From positions 12,609,501 through 12,673,500 of the forward strand of contig JARDYH010000001.1 of the NCBI GenBank assembly GCA_029215795.1: a stretch of 64,000 nucleotides of DNA, in the 5' to 3' direction. This stretch comes from Anniella stebbinsi. Taxonomy: Eukaryota; Chordata; Lepidosauria; Squamata; Anniellidae. The notes under the pieces are model-generated. The model searched no databases and was not told the origin of the DNA. It saw only the letters and a list, made by a program, of their open reading frames with translations. Position numbers and translations under genes: made by a program. Below, one piece after another: positions 30,911 to 41,532 of this stretch (positions are counted from its first letter, which is position 1; each line of letters starts with the position of its first letter).

Positions 30911-31496
30911 AACACATATCCAATTGTGGGTCACACAATGTTATTGCCATATTACTGCAGTATTGCATTGTGGTCAAAATAGCATAGGTTGGTCCCTTCT
31001 CTATATAATTGCTTACAGCCCTTTCCAGCAACTCCAATATGAATGTTTCTTTCCTGCCTGTATACATCCTGGCATAGACAAAGGCTCCCAGTTTTCTTGC
31101 TCGGATCCATTGTTTTCTCTCTCCATTCTTCATTCCCTAGATATCCCCTTGCTTTATACCTTTACGCTAGACTTTCTCTGCTTCTCTTGCCTTCTTTGCC
31201 TGTCTGAACTGTTTTATGAAACTGATCTAGCTTGTCTTTCTCATTACAAATCCATTTCATCCCTGAATCAGATGACTCATTTTGGCACTCTTGCTTACGG
31301 AGATCCATTCATTTATCACCGCCTGCTCCATAACTGGATCAGCACCCTGTGAAGACCCTCTCCTGCCCCCTAAGGCTTTAAGGAGATTCTGACCCAATCA
31401 ACCGAATGACATTGAGCTGTTGGCCGGGGTGGAAGATGTTGATTGAAGATCAGACCAGGTAGCTTTTTGGCCCCTGTTCCTTAAAGCCCATCTGTC

Positions 31497-31700
31497 TCCT
31501 GTATTTAAAGCTGTGTATGCAGAGTCAGATATGTTTGCAAACAATGCTGCAGTGAGCACATTTCTCTAAAATTGTGGCATATTAATTATTTGCTACGCAT
31601 CTGAGGATTAGGTTCATTATAGTGACTTTCAGAAAACTCTATTAATATTTCAGCACAGCTGAGAACTTGTAATAAACAAACTGAATTAACAAACCTATTA
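31497..31700. promoter_or_regulatory. Possible conserved non-coding element
   Basis: Unique AT-rich tract with CATATTAATTATTTGC and ACAAACTGAATTAACAAACC: homeodomain and forkhead-like cores. Inference only. Confidence 0.3.
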
Positions 31701-32080
31701 AATATCTCTGGTGACCAGTTTCTTTACATATACAGTTTCTTTGGGGAAAAAACCAAAACAACTCCAAAACATTTCTTTCTAATATCAAATCCTAGCATCC
31801 CTGCATTATACTGTAAATACTACAAGGCATCAGCAATATGTAATAATTTGAACAGATTTCCATACTCTATTTTTGGTCTTCATCTACATAAGCCTCGTGA
31901 TTCCTCATTCACTGTAGTTTGTGGGTCCTTTACACATCATCCTTATCCTCAAGAGCTTCTCCCCTGCTTTGTAACCATTCTTGTGTTATTGTTGTTTTCC
32001 AAATGAGGAATGACTGGTATTTTTTCTGAATGGTGTCATAGAAGTCTCATGTATTTGCACAATTCCACTATACAACAGTT

Positions 32081-32096
32081 CCACCTAGTGGTAGTG
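32081..32096 (+). promoter_or_regulatory. CTCF-like motif
   Basis: CCACCTAGTGGTAGTG resembles the CTCF core; weaker than the 20.5-kb site at its 3' side. Confidence 0.25.
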
Positions 32097-33186
32097 TAAT
32101 GGAATATATAGAATGGTAGAGAAAAAAAAACTGGAGTGGGGGGCACATGTAAAGCAGCCAATCTTAACCCTGCAAAGAATCTGGAAGCAGAGACCTCAGG
32201 AATGGTGTGGCTTAATCACCTCATATAGAAAAGCCCTTTGACCATAAGTGTGTTTCCAGTTTAAAGAGTGGAACGGTACAATTATATTCTACCTCTCTGG
32301 GATAATGTCTCAACCAGTGCCAATCCTACAATTAAGTGAAGCAGCTATCTCACGTGGCACATGTTGGGAACCAGTGGGATAGCCCCCTGCAGCAATGTAT
32401 GAAACAACATTCAAGGCGTAAAGGGGCCCTTTATACCTTTAATGTTGCATCCACCACTACTTTAAGATGGCAGTTCATGCAACTTGGGAATTAAGGAAAT
32501 AACTGAGCCATAATATGCACATATTGGTGGCTTGGTTAGCAAATGGGGCAGCCACTCAAGGAAGGTGCTGTTGTCCTCTTCCTGCCCCACCATCACCACT
32601 GCCACCAGTGGTAGCCGGGATGGGAAGTGAGAAGGGTCACTCTCCCTCTTCCCATCTTGGCTCCACAGCAGCATTGGCACCAGCAGGGGAGGAAGAGGAA
32701 GGAAGGGAAGCCCTGGTAACTTGGAGAAGGAGTGGGTAGTAGCCAGATGCTCATGGACTGCACTGATACCATTGGACCTGGCAGAGGAAGTGTTTGTGGC
32801 TTCGCAAGCACAGTTTGGGGACAGGTGCCTGGGAGCCCATCGGACCCCCAGACCCCATCAGGTGCCCGTGCAACCCCTACTCAACCCTCCTCCCCTTCAC
32901 TCATTTATCTACATTTAGCAAAAGAAACCAAAAGACACTATTCCTGGCCTTTGCAGAGCCATAATGTAAAAGTCGACTCATGCAGGTCCATCTTTGGTTC
33001 AGGTCACTTCGGAGGGAACCCTGCTTCGCCTTGGAAGCACCACCAATGGTTCAAACGGGACCAGTTCAGCTCAGGCTTTGGCCTTTGGCCAAATCCGATC
33101 CGCATCCCTATTCGTCACCTCTTCCCTAATAATGAAGTCAAGTGCTGGGGGTATTCAAACTGGGGAAACTCAGGAACAAGTAAGAA

Positions 33187-34541
33187 ACCGGCTTCAGGGC
33201 AGGATATGGAGTTGAGACTGCTATGGTCACCTTAGTGGATGATCTACGCTTGAGTATTGACAGGGGGAGTGTGTCCCTGCTGGTACTTCTGGACCTCTCA
33301 GCGGCTTTCGATACCATCATGGTATCCTTCTGGAACGCCTGAGGGGATTGGGACTTGGGGGCACTGTGCTTCAATGGTTCCGGTCCTACCTCTCGGGCAG
33401 GTTCCAGATGGTGATGCTTGGGGATAGTTGCTCCTCAAAGAAGGAGCTGCTATGTGGTGTACCACAAGGTGCTATCCTTTCCCCAATGCTGTTTAACATC
33501 TACATGAAACCGCTGGGAGAGATCATCTGGAGGCATGGGGCGGGGTGCTATCAGTATGCTGATGACACCCAAATATATTTCTCTATGCCTCTGAGAACAG
33601 CATCAGCTAAGGATAGTGTGTCTCCTCTGAATGAATGCTTGGAGGCGGTAATGGGCTGGATGAGGAAAAACAATCTGAAGCTGAATCCAGACAAGACGGA
33701 GGTGCTTAATGTCAAGGGCCACAACCTGGGGTTGGAGGTGTGTCAACCAGTTCTGGATGGGGTTGCACTCCCCCTGAAAGACTGTGTTCGCAGCTTGGGG
33801 GTGCTCCTGGATCCGTCGCTCCAAATGACATCCCAGATAGATGCAACGGCCAGGAGTGCCTACTATCAGCTTCGGCTGATACGCCAGCTGCACCCCTTCC
33901 TAGAGTTGGAAGACCTAAAGACGGTAGTGCACGCGCTGGTAACTTCGAGACTTGACTTGTGCAATGTGCTGTACATAGGGCTACCTCTGTGCCCAGTCTG
34001 GAAACTTCAACTAGTTCAAAATATGGCAGCCATGTTGGTCACTGGTACACCTAGGGGTGACCATATTACACCAGCTTTGAAATCTCTCCACTGGCTGCCA
34101 GTTAGTTTCCAGGCGAAGTACAAAGTGTTGGTCATTACCTTTAAAGCCCTACATGGTTTGGGTCCAGGTTACCTGCGGGATCGCCTTCTCCCATACAATT
34201 TGCCCCACATGCTTAGGTCCTCTGGGAAGAATTTATTACAGTCAACAAAAACTAGACTGACACCTGTTACCCAGAGGACCTTCTCTTCTGCCGCTCCCAG
34301 ATTATGGAATGACCTGCCGGGAGAGATCCGTGAATTTACCAGTCTTCAGGAATTTAAACGATCTATAAAGACTGAGCTCTTCCGGCAGGCCTACTCAGAT
34401 TAATTTTAAGTGTTTTATTGGTGTTTTATTGGTATTTTAATGATATATTGGTTTTATGTATTTTTAATCAGTTTTGTGTGTTTTATGATGAAGTTGTTCC
34501 CCGCCTCGATCCAGAGGGAGAGGCGGGTAATAAATAATATA

Positions 34542-34580
<39 letters not shown>
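33187..34580 (+). mobile_element. L2-like LINE, 5'-truncated, longest copy in the window
   Basis: Begins within the reverse-transcriptase domain and runs through the stop codon (34401-34403). The 3' UTR carries CCCCGCCTCGATCCAGAGG...GAGGCGGGTAATAAATAAT and ends in an (ATT)n tail (34541-34580). That hairpin-plus-trinucleotide tail is the L2 3' signature and recurs in minus orientation at 28.5 and 53.7 kb. Confidence 0.92.
33190..34403 (+). pseudogene. L2-like ORF2 reverse transcriptase remnant
   Basis: The upstream part (to about 33318) reads FRAGYGVETAMVTLVDDL and LLDLSAAFDTI, the first catalytic-Asp motif. A small deletion then shifts the frame before an open 351-codon stretch (33348-34403). 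In that stretch residues 37-55 hold GVPQGAILSPMLFNIYMKP (motif B), residues 70-73 YADD (catalytic motif C), and residues 109-119 NLKLNPDKTEV. The C-terminal third has FKALHGLGPGYLRDRL and RLWNDLP...FKRSIKTELF. In life such a protein nicks target DNA and copies the LINE RNA. This copy lacks the endonuclease domain and promoter and is frameshifted, so it cannot act alone. Confidence 0.92.
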
Positions 34581-34605
34581 GAAGAAGAAGAAGAAGAAGA
34601 AGAAG
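34541..34605. repeat. (ATT)n followed by (GAA)n
   Basis: The L2 (ATT)n tail passes directly into eight GAA units at 34581-34605. Confidence 0.95.
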
Positions 34606-36759
34606 ATTGGCATCTTTCTAATGACCCCACTGCTTACAAAGGTCCAAACACTCTTTAAGAAAAAGTAAGAGATCAACGTTGTTTTAAAAAAATAAAAAGC
34701 TCACAGAGGTATGAGCATGCTCAGTAGCTATGTGATATTCACTCCCAGTTGGGAAGGAAGGAAGGAAGGAAGGAGGGAAGGAAGGAAGGAAGTTGGGGAG
34801 AGGAGAGTGCCCTGCTTGAAACTCTAATGGCAACTTACAGCTCCTGTAGGAGCACATGCCTGGCTGGCACAAACCCTGGAGAACTCCTACTAGGACGTCG
34901 GTATATAGTGGACCATTTTGTTGGATGTCCCACTTGGTAAAATTTATGCAACATTATGAAAAGATGAACAAACTTACGTTTGCCTGTGTTAGCTCTTCAA
35001 CATCAGAATAAAATCTAGTAGTCAGTCCCGTTCTTCTCTGCTTATGATGTCATTCTCTTTGGACACGGATGTCTCACACTATTAGATTGATCCTAATAGC
35101 AAGCTCTCTGTCCAACCCTTTCCTTTCTTCATTTTCCTCTCTTTCCTTGAAACAGCCTGCTTGAGTCCATACACCATTCCGCTCTTGCAAATGTTGTTTT
35201 GTGTCGTCTCCCTTTATTGAATTGTTTAAATATTCATTTACAGAAAAGACTCCAAGGACAGACAGACTGGATTTCTATGGAGGTGGTTTATACATGTAAA
35301 CTGAATCCGTAAATAATTGGGCTTGATTGTATTTATGTATATTCCACTTGATGCATTTGTGCTCCCACTTACAAAACATTTCCACAACAAAAACATGGAC
35401 TATTCCTTAATGTGGCAGTTTGTAATTTCACTCATTAAATGGTATGCCAGCTGCATTTTCCTTTTGTAGCTCAGTTTGGAACCATCTCTGATTGTCTTCT
35501 AAAAAGAAAAAGAAAGGAATAAACTGTTTTGTTGTTGTAATCTGCCTGAGACAAATTGGAACAGAAAAGAGGATGTGCTAACCTACGGCTATGAGATGCT
35601 TCATGCTCGAGTTGCGAAGGCATTGAGTTGCCTGTCTTGTTTCCTACATTCCTCAAAACATGTCAGTCACACCTGGCCAGTGGGCAACAGAATATAGCCA
35701 GGTGAAATGCAGGCAGGAGATTCACATTGAGATTTGTACTGAGCCCAAATGTCCCTCCTCCCCTTTCAACTTTATGACTATGCGAAATTGGAGGCATTTC
35801 AGTAATTTGGGTAGGGATTTTATCAGGGGTATAGACAGGGCCATGCAGAGCTGGTAATATGCCCAGGCCAGATGGGAAGTGTGTGCCCCCCCCATTTCAA
35901 AAAAGGAGGACAACATGGCCACCCCAAGGGAGCATGCCCACCAACATGTCCGTTCTACATAACACCTCCACATTAAACCTGTTCTACAACACCTCAAGGC
36001 ACATATATCCCCACCTCACATGCGGCATATGGCCCTCTGGAGCTTGTAGTCTGACCGTGGTATTCACAACGGATGGCTTCTGCGCTGTTTCTGCAAGGCG
36101 GGCTCCTTGCTTCTTGATGGGCCGCTTATTCTACGGAAGCAGTAGCATAACCTAGGGGGGACCTCCTCGTTGGAGTGTCCCCTCAAAATCATGGGCCCCG
36201 GGCCAAATGGCCCCACTGGCCCTCCTCTGCACGGCCTCTGTTAACTTACCAGCTGCATCCATTGGCTGCTGTTGGGTACCATTTTTTTCCTCCCACAAGA
36301 ATCGAAAGTGATGGCAGGAAACATAGGCCTGACTCTAATTTGGCTTATACTATGCCCCTGATGGCACCCAATCCATTTTGGGCAACATTTCTTGGACCCA
36401 AAGTGATTCCCAGCCATAGCTTTAAAATTATTCCACCCAGTGCACAAGTTGTAGGCTATATGTACAGAGAGTAGAGTCTGAACAGTTGTTCACCTTGACC
36501 ACAACTCTTTAAGGTATGTCTTTGATATGCTCATTGCAAAGATGGGGAATTGCGCACAAGGAAGAATACCTTGTCCAGGCCTGATTCAGTCTAAATATAT
36601 TGATCTGATGCCATTTTCACTTCTCAGAGAAGGGGAAACTACTGAATGCTATACAAATTATTAGTTAGCATTGTTATATTTTACACGAAATTAAAAAAAA
36701 AAAGATTTAGAATATTATTTAGGGTAGGATTTGGAATATGAGGCTTGTCAGGTACATTC
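34606..36759. other. Unannotated sequence
   Basis: No repeat family or exon recognised apart from the GGAA tract. The 35.8-36.4 kb stretch is more GC-rich but its frames lack domains. Confidence 0.4.
34751..34792. repeat. (GGAA)n microsatellite
   Basis: About ten GGAA units with one G insertion. Confidence 0.93.
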
Positions 36760-37956
36760 TAGGGATGGATGAATTCTGCATATTTTAGGTTTGTTACACT
36801 TTCACATTTTTGTTTGTTTTGTTTTTTATCCATAAGCCCCGGCTTATTCCATTTCCACACTGATCTGTGACTCCATAAAATGAAATCCACTCAAAATACA
36901 CATATCAATATGAATTTAAACATTTGTTTAAGCTCCCAGATTTCGTTGTGTATTTTCTCTTAAAAAATGTATTTGACAGGATAGTTTCTTTTCAAATATG
37001 TGTTTAAATGTGTGTGATTCTGTTGCTAAAGGCACGTCTTGCTACATTTGAACTGTCAAGAACTGCATCACAACATTTGGAGAAGTGTTAAATCTGTGGG
37101 GGAGCTATGTTCTGATTTGTGCATTAGTCAGAGAGGCATAGATCAGGACAAAGATAGAATCCCTCAAAACATCCAATATTCCATTCCAGTCCTATTAATT
37201 TCATGGCTCTCCTGTAGATCCAACACACACACACACACACACCCCAAGAGCCCCCGCCTGACATTTTTTGTAGAGAAGTATTCCTTTCCCCTAAACTTCT
37301 CTCCATTTAGAATAAAAAAACCCTGTGATATTCCTATTCTGTCTCTCAGTCAAAAATAATAATTGTTGTGTATTAATGCTGCTTCTGCAGACATCTTGGC
37401 TCATGTATCTGCAGTTGTGCACAAATATTTCCACTGAAGTAGAAAATGAGTATCCCTAGGGCATTCCTGGAAGCACAGTCCTGTCAGGGAAGGCAGCATG
37501 TGGCTGCCAAGTCAAATGTGTGAATTAGTCAGGTACGTTGTCATGAGAAGGGGGTGGGGAGATGCCCATAGCTTTGTGAATAGCAGGCTCTTCAACGCAC
37601 CAGGTTGAACTGGCCCTGGGGAATATAGGAGGTTCTCCTAGAAGCATTGCTTGTGTAGAGCGATAATAACATCAACGGGCTGAGTATTTCCACCCTGCCA
37701 CCATAGGGCCCAATCTAGATGGCTGCTAGAGCCGATGCTTTATAGAGAGAGAGTGGGTAATATCAAAACAGTGGGCCCAGAGGATTGTTGAGGAGAAAGG
37801 TTCCATGAAATGAGTTTGGCAAAATATAATATTCCCAGTGCATCTATGATGACACCTCTCCCTTTGGCTTCGTTCTAATGTCATCCCTTCAATCCTTAAT
37901 TTTGAACCCATTTTTGTAATTCCTTTGAAGGTTGCAAGCTAGGGAAAGGAGCACAG
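36760..37956. other. Mostly unannotated; possible hAT left end
   Basis: TAGGGATGGATGAATTCTGC at 36760 matches the left terminus of the 23484 and 9371 elements, but no right end was found. (CA)n at 37221-37243. No exon recognised. Confidence 0.4.
37221..37243. repeat. (CA)n microsatellite
   Basis: Ten to eleven CA units. Confidence 0.9.
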
Positions 37957-38409
37957 AAGTAAGTCTCATTGAGTTCAATGGGGCCTACTCCTAGGGATGT
38001 CCTAGAAAACCATTTGGGAGGTGGTGTACAACAGGTTTTCCTAGGTGTGCCCCCCCGCCCCCAGATTCAATCTGCTGCGAGTTGGGCTAGTTCGGGCATT
38101 TTTATTATTATTTTATTTCTTGCAGGTTCCACAATTTGCAAACTTCCTGAGCAATTTGCACAAACCTGGCTGCAATTTGTGCAAATAGCTCAGGAATATG
38201 TGCAAAGTGTGGAACAACGTGTGTGTGTGTGGGGGGGAAGATGAGTGCCAAGAAAGTTCCTGGAGTCTAGGGAAAAGCCTGCAAATCGACTCGCAAACAC
38301 GAATTGAGTCATAAATGTCGCAGAACTCTGAGACGTCATAAAAGAACTAGATTTCCGAAGAAAAGGCATCCCTACTTACTCCCAGGTAAGCAGTGGGATT
38401 GCAGCCAAA
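37957..38409 (+). repeat. Older interspersed repeat split by a hAT
   Basis: GTAAGTCTCATTGAGTTCAATGGGG before and ACTCCCAGGTAAGCAGTGGG after the hAT form one continuous repeat once the insert is removed. A fragment in the opposite orientation lies near 12985-13031. Family name not assigned. Confidence 0.65.
37992..38374. mobile_element. hAT-like element, 383 bp
   Basis: Ends TAGGGATGTCC and AAGGCATCCCTA. The TSD is CCTACTCC (37984-37991) and CTTACTCC (38375-38382), 7 of 8. The interior has GCAATTTGCAC and CAATTTGTGCAAAT repeats and a short poly-G. Non-coding. Confidence 0.82.
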
Positions 38410-38414
38410 CCAAT

Positions 38415-38949
38415 GGGCTCATCTACACCTAAGGGTGTAGCGGGTGGGAGGGGGAAGGATCGTGGACTTACCTGCTTCCGTGATCCTTGCCTAGCATCTA
38501 TACGCCCACACAATGTCCCAGGAGGAAAGAGGGACATTGCAGATGGTTTGTGTTGTTTGTTTATTTTTTTACTGAAGAGGGCCCAGTCATTAAAGTGAGT
38601 TTTTTTAAAAAAGAACCCTGACGATATTGGGCCCCAACATCCCCACCCTGCCATCACAGGGATGGCTAAATGCTGCCCCTCCACAGGGCACGGAGCCTCC
38701 CTGCGCAACTCCGAACCCAGCACCACAATTCGCAGGGAAGAAGGAATGACCTGGGAGCAGCAGCCACAATGACCGCACTCCTTGAGATGGTCCAGGACCG
38801 CAGAAACAATCAGGAAATCCACGGTCCCAGATATCCCGGGGAAAGTCCCTGGTCATCCCTGGTTGCTCCTGGGATCCCCGTGTGTCATTTAGATGAACAG
38901 GGATGACCTCAAGATGACCCCGGGGGAAAAGGCTGATGTAGACATGGCC
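38415..38949. mobile_element. Harbinger-like element related to the GGCC MITEs
   Basis: Left GGGCTCATCTACACC; the right end is the inverse of GGCCATGTCTACATC. The 3-bp flank AAT lies on both sides (38412-38414, 38950-38952). 535 bp. The interior GATGACCTCAAGATGACCCC is shared with 60990-61299. Frames inside show no transposase. Confidence 0.78.
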
Positions 38950-38952
38950 AAT

Positions 38953-39472
38953 GTCTCCCTCATCCCTAAGTGACATTTTATGCTAGCCACGGCAATTGGT
39001 AGCTTAGCACCATTCAACCAGTGAATCCTGGCCTATTGCATACCAATTATTCCGGAGCCTAAAATCTGGCAACCCCAAATGACATGAAATTGGGGCTGGG
39101 GAAACTTATTTGAATCAAAGGTGTACCTACCATTGCTCTAAGAATCACTCAGAAGCCCACCCGAGAACCAAGTTCTCAGAGGAGAGTAAATAAATGTATG
39201 CGCAAGAATGATAAAAAGGGAAGAAACCTTTAATCAATTATTAATTGATTAGTCACATGAGCCCAGCTCTTGTAAAGATCAAAAATGGGTTCCTGACAAC
39301 ATATGCAAACTTACCCTTCCTCCCCATCCTGGTTAATAATATATTCCCAATCTGTTGTTCATTAAGGTGAACAGCTGCGAATTAACTATATTTCCATTGA
39401 GCGGGTAGAGCTGATTGCAAACTTCATATATACATACACCCGAAATAATGCCATTGTAGATTGAGTTGATGA
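38953..39472. other. Unannotated sequence
   Basis: No repeat family or exon recognised. Confidence 0.45.
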
Positions 39473-39629
39473 GACCATAAGAAGAGTCATGCAGGATCAG
39501 ACCAAGGGTCCATCTAGTCCAGCTGTCAATGGGAAACCCACAAGCAAGGTATGAGGGCAAACAGGACCTTCTTACCCATATTCCCTAGCAACTGGTGTGC
39601 AGAGCCTTACTGCCTCTGATACTGGAAAG
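39473..39629 (-). mobile_element. CR1 3' fragment
   Basis: AAGAAGAGTCATGCAGGATC, CCAAGGGTCCATCTAGTCC and ACTGCCTCTGATACTGG: the minus-strand 3' end of the TTCTTAT-type CR1. Confidence 0.85.
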
Positions 39630-39868
39630 AGAAGGGGAATGCATAATGAGATTCATTCATGTGCTCCTGTTTCCTACCCCCAGTCAAAATACCTTCATGG
39701 CCATCTCTGCTCAGGGTCAATTTTTGTGTAGGGCCAATAAGGTTGCAATAAAGGACTTCTTTGGGAAATGACTCAGTAGATTAAACTAAAAGTCTCGTGA
39801 ACGTGAATGGCAATGGTCAGGTATTTAAAACTGAGGCAGTAGCTTCAGTCTTGGTGGTGACGTACATG

Positions 39869-40320
39869 AACAACTTAAGGACATAAGAAGAGTCTTGCTG
39901 GATCAGCCCCAGGGTCCATTTAGTCCAGCCTCTATTCATACAGTGGCCAACCAACTGTCAACCAGAAACCCACAAGCAGGACATGAGTGCAACAAACCTC
40001 CCACCCATGTTCCCCAGAAATTGGTATACATAGGCATACTGCCTCAGAGACTGGAAATAACATACAGGCATCCAGACTAGTAGCCATTGACAGGCTTCTC
40101 CTCCAGGAATTTGTCCAATCCCCTTTTAAAGCCATTCAATTTAGTGGCCATCGCTACATATTGTTGAAGCGAATTCCATAATTTAACTATGTGTTGTGTG
40201 AAGAAGTACTTCCTTTTATCTGTCCTGAATCTCCCACCAATCAGCTTCATGGGAGAGGGAGAAAAATATTTCATTTTTTTCAGAATGCATGGCTAATGTC
40301 AAAGGAAAACATGACTGAGT
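39869..40320 (-). mobile_element. CR1 3' end, second copy
   Basis: Begins GGACATAAGAAGAGTCTTGC (complement of the 3' terminus) and extends through TAGCCATTGACAGGC to the ORF2 C-terminal block. Minus-strand codons 40077-40274 encode KLIGGRFRTDKRKYFFTQ and LWNSLQQYVAMATKLNGFKR, a CR1 C-terminus. 5'-truncated. Lies 240 bp from the previous copy, same orientation. Confidence 0.87.
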
Positions 40321-40894
40321 ACTTGTCATGGTCCTCTTCTCCAGTGGGGCCACCAATGAAAGTCCCTCCTCTTCATCGTTGCAACCTTCTTGTTCACCTG
40401 CCTCTTGCTCTGGTACAGACAGTGGGGGTGGTAAAGAGGAACAGTAGATGCCACTACCTGCTTGCTCACTGGCATTCTATCTGGCAGATGATGTCGCCGT
40501 GAGGAGGAGGAGGAGGAGCAGCTGGTGACAATGTCAGTGAAAAGTAGGCCCAGTGAGGGAGAGCAGGCATTCAGGGTGAAAAGACCTTGCCCAAGGGCCC
40601 ACTAAACTCTGAAGCCAACCTTGCCAGAATGGAGTCCGAAGATGAAAATCCCAATTGGGCCTTTGGGGGATTTGTATCATCGTCTCGTTCTAGCATCAAA
40701 CCTCCCACAATTAAACCAGTATTGCCCCAGTTGAAAGCAATGTGTGCATGTGAATGAACTTGTCAGATTTGCACTTCAAAAGAGCTCCCTGGGAGACTAA
40801 TGTGGGAATACTATAGGAAGCCAGAGGCTAAGTTTGCAGAAACCCCTCTTGGTTCTCACCTAAAGGGAACATTCTCCTGGAAATGCCATACCCA
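40321..40894. other. Unannotated sequence
   Basis: Has a (GAG)n stretch near 40,501-40,518. No gene recognised. Confidence 0.4.
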
Positions 40895-41532
40895 GGTCCA
40901 ATCTACATCAAGCAGGATATAGCACAATGAAAGTGGTATGAAAATGGTATCTAAAAGACAGGAGCCATGATCTTTTTTTTCATTTATTTATTTAAGACAT
41001 TTCTTAGCCGCCTTTCAGGGCAGAAGCTCTCTCAAGGCGGCTTACAACCATATATGAAAACAGTATACACATTACAAGCAATAACAACATAAAAGTAAAA
41101 TATCAATCAAAACAATAAAAGCTAACATTAAAAACTAGAAATAAAACAGCAAGGGTAACAGCAGCAAAACAGTATTTAAGAGAAGGCCATAGTAAAATAA
41201 GGCCTTCTGAATAGCCTGTAAGGATGGTGCCTGGCAGACTGCTGAGAAGGCCCTCTCCAGTGTGGAAACCCACCTAATATATCTCGCTGGTGGGCAGGTG
41301 AGAAGGGCCTCTCTTTTTGATCTTAAAGTGTGGGCAGGCTGATATGGGGGAAGGCGAACCTTCAAGTAACTTGGTCCCAAACCTTTTAGGGCTTTAAAGG
41401 TCGAAACCAGTACTACTACTGTATAGCGGTATTGAAGCGCACTGACAACTGTTGGGGCCCATAGACACATACCCTATACCACTTTCATACTGCTTTCATA
41501 GTGCTATATCCGGCTTGGTGTAGATCTAGCCC
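40895..41532. mobile_element. GGCC-type MITE split by an L2-like LINE
   Basis: Left part 40895-40969 (GGTCCAATCTACATCAAGC...AGACAGGAGCCA) and right part 41411-41532 (ACTGTATAGCGGTATTGAAG...GGCTTGGTGTAGATCTAGCC) are the two halves of the 15156-15399 element. The LINE lies between them. Confidence 0.82.
40970..41410 (-). mobile_element. L2-like LINE 3' end inserted in the MITE
   Basis: TTTATTTATTTAAG then TTAGCCGCCTTTCAGGGCAG and TCTCAAGGCGGCTTACAACC: the LINE 3' hairpin. Upstream the minus strand encodes VSTFKALKGLGPSYL, parallel to FKALHGLGPGYL in the 33-kb LINE. The 3'-end sequence differs from the 28.5- and 53.7-kb copies, so it is a different subfamily. Confidence 0.82.

Larger units (their letters stand above)
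30911..33186. other. Mostly unique sequence, no exon found
   Basis: Includes a candidate conserved tract (31497-31700), a CTCF-like motif (32081-32096) and, near 33,090, a CCGCATCCCTA end suggestive of a decayed hAT terminus. No coding signal convinces. Confidence 0.4.

Noticed and set aside
33348..34403. 351-codon frame as a host gene
   Set aside because: Reverse-transcriptase motifs and the L2 3' UTR and tail show it is a LINE remnant.
40321..40640. LTR-like start TGTCATGGTCCTC
   Set aside because: Resembles the start of the 26.7-27.4 kb LTR-like element only over a few bases; no end or TATA-like box found.
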